Of a stretch of DNA of 64,000 nt, positions 37,709 to 45,097 are shown in pieces. The DNA is taken from positions 6,200,001-6,264,000 of the forward strand of contig NZ_CP042437.1 in NCBI RefSeq assembly GCF_007971525.1. Direction: 5' to 3'. The notes beneath the pieces were generated by a model, which saw only the letters and a list, made by a program, of their open reading frames with translations, made no database searches and was not told where the DNA came from. This stretch comes from Mucilaginibacter ginsenosidivorax. GTDB lineage: Bacteria; Bacteroidota; Bacteroidia; Sphingobacteriales; Sphingobacteriaceae. Numbering within the stretch: the first letter of the stretch is position 1; each line of letters begins with the position of its first letter. The translations under genes and the position numbers were made by a program.

Positions 37709-37781
37709 GCGGCTGTAGTTTAATGGATAGAACAGATGCCTACTAAGCTCCAAAAGATGGGTTCGAATCCCTCCGGCCGCA
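37709..37781 (+). tRNA. tRNA-like gene, probably a decayed or atypical tRNA-Arg
   Basis: The 73 bases fold as a short-variable-arm tRNA. The acceptor stem is 7 bp (37709-37715 with 37774-37780, one G-U), the D-arm 4 bp, and the T-loop is TTCGAAT. The anticodon position reads ACT within the loop CTACTAA. The anticodon stem and T-stem each contain an A-C and a T-T mismatch in the outer part. ACT is not a normal bacterial anticodon, and serine tRNAs have a long variable arm, absent here. A tRNA-Arg with TCT that has drifted would explain the sequence. It is probably transcribed from the promoter at 37634-37665 and has no encoded CCA. Confidence 0.6.
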
Positions 37782-37878
37782 CAATACAAATATAAATAAA
37801 TTTAATAAGGTGGTTGAATTTGATTTTAATATTTCGATTATCAATGTATTATGCATGCATTTTTAAGAGTCTATATTA

Positions 37879-37915
37879 GTTGCGATTTGCTTCATTCTTT
37901 GTAATTTGCATTCTT
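37879..37915 (+). promoter_or_regulatory. degenerate CRISPR-repeat-like element in the cas9 leader
   Basis: Bases 37879-37901 match bases 1-24 of the CRISPR repeat in the same orientation, with one substitution and one missing T. Bases 37897-37914 look like a second, shorter copy lacking four bases. The element is therefore complementary to the tracrRNA anti-repeat. It lies 48 bases before the cas9 ATG, so it would be in the cas9 leader RNA or in a separate small RNA. The nine bases just 5' of it (TCTATATTA) match the minus strand of the promoter region at 37637-37645, which suggests a guide-like role in regulating this locus. Confidence 0.65.
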
Positions 37916-37949
37916 CCATCTTATTAAATTTTACCTAAATCAATACTCC

Positions 37950-40900
37950 ATGAAAAAAATCCTTGGTCTTGACATTGGCACCAATTCTGTTGGCTGGGCA
38001 CTGGTACATGAACCGGAGTTACCCGATGAGAGTTATTCTATTGCTGGTATCGGCGTCCGTATCATTCCACTTTCGTCTGATGAAAACGACGAGTTTACCA
38101 AAGGCAACGCCATGTCTAAAAATGCGGATCGTACTTTAAGGCGAGGAGCCAGGCGTAATTTGCAACGCTATAAATTGCGCAGACGGCAGCTTGGCATTCT
38201 GTTAGAAGCATTAAATATGATGCCGGATAAAAAGCTGTTTCTTTTAAGTGCGCTTGATCTTTATGGCTTAAGAGCAAAAGGAGTAACAGAACAATTAGCA
38301 TTGCAAGAGATTGGGCGTATATTTTTTCATCTTAACCAAAAGCGAGGGTACAAAAGCAATCGTAAGGCCAATAACGATGAAGAGCAAACAGCTGTTACGG
38401 CAGCCGAAGAAACGGAAGCCTCGAATGCGAAACCCAAAAAGAAAGGCTATCTTGATCTGATCAACGATCGTGAACAGGCCTTAAAAGATGAAGGTATCAC
38501 TATAGGCCAACATTTTTATACACAATTATTGATCGATGATAAAATCCGCATCAAAGAAAATATTTACCTGCGCAGCACTTACCTTGATGAATTTGACCGG
38601 ATTTGGAACAAACAGCAGGCGTATTATCCTGAAGTATTAACAGAAGATAATAAGCAAAAGATCAGGAATGAAACAATTTATTACCAACGTCCGCTCCGTT
38701 CACAAAAGGGTTTAGTTAGCAATTGCCTGTTTGAAAAGCACCATAAGGCAACACCTAAAAGTTCGCCACTTTTTCAAGTAGCCAAAATATGGCAGGAACT
38801 CAACAACATAGAACTCACCAGTTTTAAGGCCATGAAGGGGCAGGAGCAAGGCTTTGATAAACAAGGTAAACGCCCTTTAACGATAGAGGAAAAGCAAAGC
38901 TTATTTAATTTGCTAACAGTTAAAGGTAAGTTAACTACAAAAGATTGTTTGAAGGAACTCGGCTACAAATCTGGGTATGATGAATACAAACTAAATATCC
39001 GCAATGAAAAGGAATTGGAGGGGAACCGTACTTATGCGGCTATAAGAAAAGTATTCGACCACTTTAAGATAAACCATGAAGAATTATTGCAGTTTAACCT
39101 TACATCTGATCAAAAAGTAAACAAGCAAACCGGAGAGGTATACGGTCAATTGCAAATTGGTGCCGGCTTTGAAAGAGAACCGCTATTTCAACTATGGCAT
39201 TTGCTATATTCTGTTGAGGAGATAGATACACTTATTGCCAAATTACAAAGCCGTTACGGCTTTTCGCCCGAAGCAGCGAAAGCATTGGCTAAAATAGATT
39301 TTGCGAAACAAGGTTATGGTAATTTAAGTGCAAAGGCATTCAGAAACATCGTGCCTTATTTACAAAAAGGTTTGAATTATGCTGAGGCCTGTAAAACAGC
39401 GGGTTATAATCATTCTAATTCTCAAACAACGGCTCAAAATGAAGCACGTGACCTTATTGATAAATTAGAACTTTACCCTAAAAATAGTTTGCGTCAACCG
39501 GTAGTAGAAAAGATCATTAACCAGGTAATAAACCTTGTCAATGAAATTATTGATGAAAATAATGGATATGTAACCAACCAGGAACGTTATAAGGGTGCAT
39601 TTGAAATAAGGGTAGAACTTGCCCGAGAGTTACGTCAAAATGCAGAGGAGCGGAATAAGGCATACTCGCGAAATAGCAAACAAGATAAACGCCATAAAGA
39701 AATAGAAGCCATAATTAAACAACTTTTACCCTTTAGAAGAGTTTCGCGAAACGATATTGAACGATATAAATTATGGGAAGAATTTGGTAAAGTATCACCT
39801 TATGAGCCTCAAAAAGCAATATCATTAGGAGAACTTTTCAGTGGTGAATATGATATTGAACACATTATTCCTAAATCGCGTTTGTTTGATGATTCTTTTA
39901 GTAATAAAACCATCTGTCCCAAAAGGTTAAACTCAGGAAGTTTTGGAAGCAAAAATCAAATGACAGCACATGATTTTATGAAGTCACAAGGCGATCATAC
40001 CTATAATGCGTATCTGGAATTTATTAAAATTCACCTTTATAAAAAGGATGGAATATCCAAAGCGAAATTTAATAAACTAATGATGTCGCTTGATAAGATA
40101 CCAGAAGATTTCATCAATAGGCAGTTACAAGAAACCCGGTTTATTACTAAAGAAGTAAGAAATCTTTTAACGCAGATATGTAGGAATGTACATGCAACCA
40201 GTGGTCCCGTTACTTCAGAGATTAGACATTTATGGGGTTGGGACGATGTGATAATGGATTTGCAGATAGATAGATATAAGACAGTTAATCAAACTGAATT
40301 GATAGAATATGTAACTAACGGACAAACGCATAAAAAAGAAAAAATTATTGGATGGAGTAAAAGAGAAGACCATCGACATCATGCTATAGACGCTTTAACG
40401 GTTGCCTGTACTAAGCAAGGCTTTATAAATAGGATTAACAAAGTAAATGCCCAGGAAAATAGGGATGAGATGTTTAACGAGGTCAAGGGTACAAGATTTA
40501 ATGACAGGTTATCTTTACTTCAAAAGTATTTAATCTTACAACGACCATTTGAAACAGCAAAAGTTCTGACTGCGATAGATAACATTCTTGTTTCTTTTAA
40601 ATCCGGCAAAAAGGTTACCAGTAATAGCAATAATTTGATTAAGCAAGGATCATCTACGCATAAAACAATTGAAGTTATTCCCCGCGGCTTTTTGCATAAA
40701 GAAACAGTGTATGGCCGCATAAAAAGATTTAAAGAAATTTCCTTATCGCCCAGGTTTAATAATTTAAAAGAAGTAGCAAGGCGAGAAATAAGAGCCCAGA
40801 TAACAGAATACCTACGGCAGTTTGATAATGATATAAAACAAGCTTTCAATAATAAAAACCTGTCCCTGTTTAAAGAAAGGACTGGGTATGATAAGGTTGT

Positions 40901-41684
40901 GATTTACTATTATGAGCACGTGGTTAGATATAAACTGGATACTAATTTTAAAGTGGCTGATGTTGAATCTATTGTTGACGAAGGCGTAAAAGCAATTGTT
41001 AAAGCCCATTTGGCGAAGTATGGAAATAACCCGAAGGAGGCATTTAAAAACGAGAATACCATTTGGCTCAACCAAGAAAAGGGAATAGCCGCGAGATCAG
41101 TAAGGTGTTTTACCGGCTACACAGATCTACAACCTTTGCATAAAAATGAGTATGGTGAGCCCATCGACTTTGTTATAACACGGAATAATCACCACATAGC
41201 CATCTATCGGGATAAGGATGGTAAAATGCAGGAAAACACTGTGTCATTTTGGGATGCGGTGAAGAGGAAACAGGCAAAGCTGCCTGTAATTATCAAAGAA
41301 CCGGGAATGGTATGGGATGAGGTGATAAATTCAGGTTTCGATGACCAGGAACTTTTACAGGGATTACCACAGCCTGATTGGGTTTACTTAACTTCTTTGC
41401 AGCAAAATGAAATGTTCGTGTTTGGGTTAGCCGATAAAGAATTACAATCGGCCATTAGCGTTAAAAATTATGCATTGATCAGTAAGCATTTGTACCGGGT
41501 ACAAAAAATGTCGAAGAGATCGTCTGGCGCGATAGATCTGTGGTTCAGACATCACCTCGAAACAAAATTAGACGACAGTTTAGCAGCCAAAGAGTTGAAT
41601 AAATTTCTTAATATTCAAAGCTTAGGAGGGGTAAACGGGATGAAAGTGAAGGTTGATAACATTGGCCGCATTGTAAAGGTATAA
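37950..41684 (+). CDS. cas9: type II-C CRISPR effector nuclease Cas9
   Basis: A 1244-residue Cas9 with all catalytic elements visible. RuvC-I is GLDIGTNSVGWAL (Asp8), with an arginine-rich bridge helix about residues 62-80 (RTLRRGARRNLQRYKLRRRQ). RuvC-II is IRVELARE (Glu556), the HNH is DIEHIIPKSRLFDDSFSNK (His638), and RuvC-III is HHAIDA (His810, Asp814). The C-terminal part should recognise the PAM. Length and the missing csn2/cas4 place it in II-C. It is transcribed alone, away from tracrRNA's neighbours mod-res-cas1-cas2. That differs from the usual cas9-cas1-cas2 order on one strand. The coding sequence looks more AT-rich than res and the genes right of it, consistent with acquisition by transfer. 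Confidence 0.97.
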   Translation: MKKILGLDIGTNSVGWALVHEPELPDESYSIAGIGVRIIPLSSDENDEFTKGNAMSKNADRTLRRGARRNLQRYKLRRRQLGILLEALNMMPDKKLFLLSALDLYGLRAKGVTEQLALQEIGRIFFHLNQKRGYKSNRKANNDEEQTAVTAAEETEASNAKPKKKGYLDLINDREQALKDEGITIGQHFYTQLLIDDKIRIKENIYLRSTYLDEFDRIWNKQQAYYPEVLTEDNKQKIRNETIYYQRPLRSQKGLVSNCLFEKHHKATPKSSPLFQVAKIWQELNNIELTSFKAMKGQEQGFDKQGKRPLTIEEKQSLFNLLTVKGKLTTKDCLKELGYKSGYDEYKLNIRNEKELEGNRTYAAIRKVFDHFKINHEELLQFNLTSDQKVNKQTGEVYGQLQIGAGFEREPLFQLWHLLYSVEEIDTLIAKLQSRYGFSPEAAKALAKIDFAKQGYGNLSAKAFRNIVPYLQKGLNYAEACKTAGYNHSNSQTTAQNEARDLIDKLELYPKNSLRQPVVEKIINQVINLVNEIIDENNGYVTNQERYKGAFEIRVELARELRQNAEERNKAYSRNSKQDKRHKEIEAIIKQLLPFRRVSRNDIERYKLWEEFGKVSPYEPQKAISLGELFSGEYDIEHIIPKSRLFDDSFSNKTICPKRLNSGSFGSKNQMTAHDFMKSQGDHTYNAYLEFIKIHLYKKDGISKAKFNKLMMSLDKIPEDFINRQLQETRFITKEVRNLLTQICRNVHATSGPVTSEIRHLWGWDDVIMDLQIDRYKTVNQTELIEYVTNGQTHKKEKIIGWSKREDHRHHAIDALTVACTKQGFINRINKVNAQENRDEMFNEVKGTRFNDRLSLLQKYLILQRPFETAKVLTAIDNILVSFKSGKKVTSNSNNLIKQGSSTHKTIEVIPRGFLHKETVYGRIKRFKEISLSPRFNNLKEVARREIRAQITEYLRQFDNDIKQAFNNKNLSLFKERTGYDKVVIYYYEHVVRYKLDTNFKVADVESIVDEGVKAIVKAHLAKYGNNPKEAFKNENTIWLNQEKGIAARSVRCFTGYTDLQPLHKNEYGEPIDFVITRNNHHIAIYRDKDGKMQENTVSFWDAVKRKQAKLPVIIKEPGMVWDEVINSGFDDQELLQGLPQPDWVYLTSLQQNEMFVFGLADKELQSAISVKNYALISKHLYRVQKMSKRSSGAIDLWFRHHLETKLDDSLAAKELNKFLNIQSLGGVNGMKVKVDNIGRIVKV

Positions 41685-41770
41685 CCTAAGTTAATCTTAT
41701 AAAAGGGTTTTGTATTAAAATTAATGTTGATCGTTTAGGCAACATCCAACCAGCATAATAATCACCAAAC

Positions 41771-41796
41771 AATAAAGCCGGTCGCCCGGCTTTATT
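41771..41796 (+). terminator. terminator hairpin after cas9
   Basis: An 11-bp perfect stem (41771-41781 with 41786-41796) with a 4-nt loop, starting 86 bases after the cas9 stop codon. The T-run is short and interrupted, so termination strength is uncertain. Confidence 0.7.
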
Positions 41797-41800
41797 CCGA

Positions 41801-42326
41801 TTAGGGACACCCCGATCCGAAATTATTTCTAAAGATACAAATAAGTCGTGTCTTTTTAATAATGCTGCCAATAGCGCTGCTGAAGTGCCGGGATGGGGCG
41901 TAAAAAGGTAGCACCTGCGGAGCAAAAAACTTGTTTGGCATTTCGCTACAAATGGGTAGCCTCTGCCGAGGCATAGCACCACCGTATGTGGCGGCAGAGG
42001 CGTGTAGGCTTGCCTGCACTATTAAAGCTTATCTTGATACTCGCTACCTGATACCAGCAAGCAACGCCATATACAGTTCGCGATTGCCGGGCTCTGCTCA
42101 TAATGACGTGTTTGTAAGTTTCTGATTGTCAATGACGAAAGTTTAGGACAAGATATATTCCCGCGGCTGATCTTGATGCTTGATACTTGCGACTTGATAC
42201 TTTTTCATGCAGCTGTCTTGCTACTCGATACTAAAAGAGACGCCCATCAGCTATTCCCATGACGCCGGTCATTTTCCTCGGAGATGGACTTACCTAAATT
42301 GCCGAAATTAAAAACCGGGAAAAATC
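41801..42326. other. intergenic region after cas9 with dispersed repeats
   Basis: Apart from the hairpin just before it, this stretch has no convincing gene. At 42031-42054, 42172-42201 and 42211-42235 it holds copies of the CTTGATACT..GATACT intergenic repeat also found at 7079 and 43737. The right end (42300-42326) is the untranslated start of the flavodoxin gene. Confidence 0.45.
42031..42235. repeat. cluster of dispersed intergenic repeat units
   Basis: Three units of the CTTGATACTcGCTACcTGATACc type are found at 42031-42054, 42172-42201 and 42211-42235. They are direct repeats of the motifs at 7079-7103 and 43737-43765. They may mark repeat-mediated rearrangement near the CRISPR-Cas locus boundary. 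Confidence 0.55.
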
Positions 42327-42875
42327 ATGAATGGGATTATTGTATACCAGGGTAAATACGGCGCAACTGAGCAGTATGCGCAATGGCTGGCTGATGAGCT
42401 GCACATGCCATTTTTAAAGGCGGACGAGGCTACACCAACTATACTTGCGGGTTATGATCTGGTGATTTTGGGCAGTTCGGTTTATGTTGGTAAACTGACT
42501 ATTGGAAAATGGCTGAAACGGAATAGTAGCATTTTGGCCAACAAAAAGATATTCTTATTTATTGTGTGCGGTACAACGGCAGGTGATAAGGCAGAGCAAC
42601 GGCTGCTGCTGCGTACAAACCTGGAGCCAGGGGTTTTGAAAACGACGGGAGTATTTTTTTTGCCGGGGCGTTGTGTTGTTTCCAAACTATCGTGGATAGA
42701 TCGCTTTGTTTTAAAACTGGGGGCCATGCTGCAAAAAGATCCCCAAAAGAAAGCGGTTATGAACCATGGGTTCGACCATATGAATAAGAAAAATTTGCGG
42801 AGCCTGGTTTCGGCGGTAGGCCAGGAATGTGAAGTGGAAGCGGTGATGGGCTCAAAGGCAACAAGGAGGCACTGA
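42327..42875 (+). CDS. flavodoxin-domain protein (HemG/menaquinone-dependent oxidase-like)
   Basis: A 182-residue protein with the flavodoxin fold: MNGIIVYQGKYGATEQYAQWLADEL (FMN phosphate loop GKYGATEQ), DLVILGSSVYVGKL, and IFLFIVCGTT. It resembles the protoporphyrinogen-oxidase-like flavodoxins. Whether it acts in haem synthesis or as a general electron carrier cannot be told. The next gene starts one base after its stop codon and encodes an FMN-binding split-barrel protein, so the pair is probably an operon. Confidence 0.8.
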   Translation: MNGIIVYQGKYGATEQYAQWLADELHMPFLKADEATPTILAGYDLVILGSSVYVGKLTIGKWLKRNSSILANKKIFLFIVCGTTAGDKAEQRLLLRTNLEPGVLKTTGVFFLPGRCVVSKLSWIDRFVLKLGAMLQKDPQKKAVMNHGFDHMNKKNLRSLVSAVGQECEVEAVMGSKATRRH

Positions 42876-42876
42876 A

Positions 42877-43329
42877 ATGTTGGGTAAACTGAACGAAATG
42901 CAGATGGAAGAACTGCTTAAAAAACAGGTTACCGGGCGCATAGCCTGTACCGATGCCGGTGTACCCTACATTGTGCCCGTAAATTATGTTTACGACGGAA
43001 AACAGGTGATTGGCCACAGTACCATGGGGAAAAAGATAGAGATGATGCGAAAGAACCCACGCGTATGTTTCGCTGTCGACGACATTAAAACCATTTTTAA
43101 CTGGCAAAGCGTGATTGCCTGGGGACGGTTTGAAGAGATTACGGATATTGCAGAAAAGGAGCAGGCCATGATGGCTATTACCCACCGTTTGATGCCCTTT
43201 GCCGAAAAACCGGCCAATCACCCGTCGCACGGTTTATCAGAGCGGGAAGATGACATCGGCACCAAACTCGACCTCATCCTATATAAAATAGTGCTGGTTA
43301 ATAAAACAGGCCGGTTTGAACGGAATTGA
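42877..43329 (+). CDS. pyridoxamine-5'-phosphate-oxidase-like FMN-binding protein
   Basis: A 150-residue split-barrel protein (MLGKLNEMQMEELLKKQVTGRIACTDAGVPYIVPVNYVYDGKQVIGHSTMGKKIEMMRKNPRVCFAVDD in outline: GRIAC, PYIVPVNY, KIEMMRKNPRVCF). This is the pattern of FMN-binding, PNPOx-like proteins related to nitroimidazole-resistance reductases. It is translated right after the flavodoxin gene and probably shares FMN chemistry with it. The substrate is unknown. Confidence 0.8.
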   Translation: MLGKLNEMQMEELLKKQVTGRIACTDAGVPYIVPVNYVYDGKQVIGHSTMGKKIEMMRKNPRVCFAVDDIKTIFNWQSVIAWGRFEEITDIAEKEQAMMAITHRLMPFAEKPANHPSHGLSEREDDIGTKLDLILYKIVLVNKTGRFERN

Positions 43330-43405
43330 CGCGGAGTTTAGGGGGCATGGCGACATTGTGCCGCCGATGACGTGTTCGGTTCAAATAAAAATCGGTTTTG
43401 AACGC

Positions 43406-43590
43406 CGGCGAAGACTCACCCGGTCGAGGCTGCGCCCGAGCACCCTCTCTTCACCTGCGGTGGAAAGGGGGTCTTGAACGCTTAATATCAATGTTTTATA
43501 AAAGATAAATAATGGATTTCCAAGTCCCTCTTTCCGGCGAAGCCGAAGAGAGGGTGGCGGGCGCAGCCTCGACCGGGTGAGTCTTCGCCG
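43406..43590. repeat. large palindromic repeat element
   Basis: A 46-base arm at 43406-43451 is almost perfectly complementary to 43546-43590, with a spacer of about 95 bases. The arms carry gactcacccggtcgaggctg and its complement. This is a REP- or MITE-like palindrome in the gap between two genes. It has no coding frame of its own. Open frames across it are accidental. Confidence 0.8.
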
Positions 43591-43736
43591 CCATGCGATA
43601 TGCGTCATTCCTCCTCCGGAATTTCGGGAAATTTTACCACTCAGGATAACAGCTTTTTATTTTTGAATGCCATTTTCCCTTCAGAATCCTCGAATTTTAA
43701 CAATTGGCATAGTTTTAAAGCCATACATACCTTCAC

Positions 43737-43765
43737 AGCTATCTTGATACTTACTACTTGATACT
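43737..43765. repeat. dispersed intergenic repeat unit
   Basis: A further unit (agctatcttgatacttacta + cttgatact) of the same family as 7079-7103 and 42031-42235. It overlaps the last codons of the minus-strand exonuclease gene. Confidence 0.5.
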
Positions 43766-44539
43766 CTCTTCAATTTCTATCCATACCGGGCAATGGTCGC
43801 TGGTTTTTTCCCAGCCGCGTACGTTGCGGTCTACGCCAGCGGATTGGAGGCGGTCGGCTACGTGAGGGCTTAATAGGAAATGGTCGATACGGAGTCCGGC
43901 GTTGCGGCCGTAGGCGTTACGGAAATAATCGAAAAAGGTATAGATCACCTCGGTGGGGTATAGCTTGCGGATAGCGTCCGTCCAGCCCTGATCGACCAGG
44001 TTTTTGAAGGCCAGGCGTACCTCGGGTCGAAATAAGGCGTCGTCCAGCCAGCGCTCGGGCTTGTAAACGTCAAGTTCGGTGGGCATTACGTTGTAGTCGC
44101 CGGTAATTATAGTGGGTATGCCATGCGCCAGCAGGCCCGAGGCGTGGCTGGTAAGGCGCTCAAACCAGCGCAGCTTATAATCCAGTTTGGGTCCGGGAGC
44201 GGGGTTGCCGTTAGGCAGGTACAGGCAACCGATGACGATGCCATTTATAAATGCTTCAATGTAGCGGCTGTGCTCGTCGTCCGGGTCGCCGGGCAGGCCT
44301 TTGCGCAGTTCTTTAATCTCGTAGTTGCTGCGGGCCAGGATGGCTACGCCGTTCCAGCTTTTTTGGCCATGCCATATAGCGTTGTAGCCGGCACCGGTAA
44401 TGGCCTCCAACGGGAATTTATCCTGGGGGGCTTTTAGCTCCTGCAGGCAAACCACATCGGGGGCGGTTTCGGCAAGCCAGCGCAGTAGCACCGGCAGGCG
44501 GCCGTTTACACCGTTAACATTATAGGTAGCAATTTTCAT
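43754..44539 (-). CDS. xth: exodeoxyribonuclease III
   Basis: A 261-residue member of the AP-endonuclease/exonuclease III family. Motifs are MKIATYNVNGVNGRLPVLLRWLAE, LQELKAPQDKFP (metal-binding Glu), GDYNVMPTELDVYKP (Asp-Asn), LRIDHFLLSPHVADRL and TSDHCPVW (His). It removes abasic sites and degrades the 3' ends of duplex DNA. The full family motif set is present, and the start MKIATYNVNG is typical. Gene order gives no specific pathway link. Confidence 0.95.
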   Translation of the reverse strand: MKIATYNVNGVNGRLPVLLRWLAETAPDVVCLQELKAPQDKFPLEAITGAGYNAIWHGQKSWNGVAILARSNYEIKELRKGLPGDPDDEHSRYIEAFINGIVIGCLYLPNGNPAPGPKLDYKLRWFERLTSHASGLLAHGIPTIITGDYNVMPTELDVYKPERWLDDALFRPEVRLAFKNLVDQGWTDAIRKLYPTEVIYTFFDYFRNAYGRNAGLRIDHFLLSPHVADRLQSAGVDRNVRGWEKTSDHCPVWIEIEESIK

Positions 44540-44630
44540 GTATTTAAAAATTGAATATTTGTGTAAAAAAGTTAACGAAAATTAGGCCATAATTATTAAA
44601 AAGCTGCAACTATTTGCATAAAAAGTGCAA

Positions 44631-44807
44631 CTATGAAAATAATCCATGCGTAATCTCTTCCACTTCCGAATCGCCGTAGAAAAATATGGTTAAACCGCGC
44701 GCGCCATCGGTGATGGTCAGGATGTTTTCGCGTTTGATATTGTTTTCGTTGATATAAAGTGCCAGCCGGGCCGGGGTGCTGAATGAGTCGGTTTTTACGA
44801 TGATCAT
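44631..44807 (-). CDS. small conserved-looking protein, 58 residues
   Basis: A short frame from an ATG at 44807 to a TAG at 44631-44633. The product starts MIIVKTDSFSTPARLALYIN, continues with NIKRENILTITDGARGLTIFFYGDSE and ends EITHGLFS. The strong alternation of strands and the natural composition, with codon use like that of neighbouring genes, make it look real. It reads like a small sporulation/stress-type or phage-style conserved protein. I do not recognise the family. It lies between the exonuclease III gene and the GH76 gene on the same strand. Confidence 0.6.
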   Translation of the reverse strand: MIIVKTDSFSTPARLALYINENNIKRENILTITDGARGLTIFFYGDSEVEEITHGLFS

Positions 44808-45044
44808 GGTGAGGTGTTTTTACTAAGACAGAAAAGCGACAGATTTTGTTACAAGCGGAAGGTTTGAAAGACAAGAATGCCCCACGTGTAAGGTAGAAGT
44901 ATTGTTAAGTAAATAAGGCTTTGATTATTAGTAGTTTGTGATGCTTGGAAAATATCCGAACACTTAAGTTTCTTATAATCAACTATTTGTATCATCGCCC
45001 CCGAACACCCGAACACTCCACAAAAAACCGAACACCCGTACGCA

Positions 45045-45074
45045 CAAAAAAGCCCGCCGTTTTAAGCGGCGGGC
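45045..45074 (-). terminator. terminator of the SusC/SusD/GH76 operon
   Basis: An 8-bp GC-rich stem (45052-45059 with 45067-45074) is followed on the minus strand by a T-run (A-run 45045-45051). It lies just after the GH76 gene's stop codon at 45098. Confidence 0.8.
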
Positions 45075-45097
45075 CTGTGATAGGTATATGTAGGGTG

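Noticed and set aside
41686..41982. A 98-codon minus-strand frame right of cas9
   Set aside because: It crosses the cas9 terminator hairpin and has no protein-like pattern.
43381..43608. A 75-codon minus-strand frame
   Set aside because: It is produced by the arms of the large palindromic repeat.
44596..44874. A 92-codon minus-strand frame
   Set aside because: It is out of frame with the better-supported 58-residue gene at 44631-44807 and has an unnatural composition.
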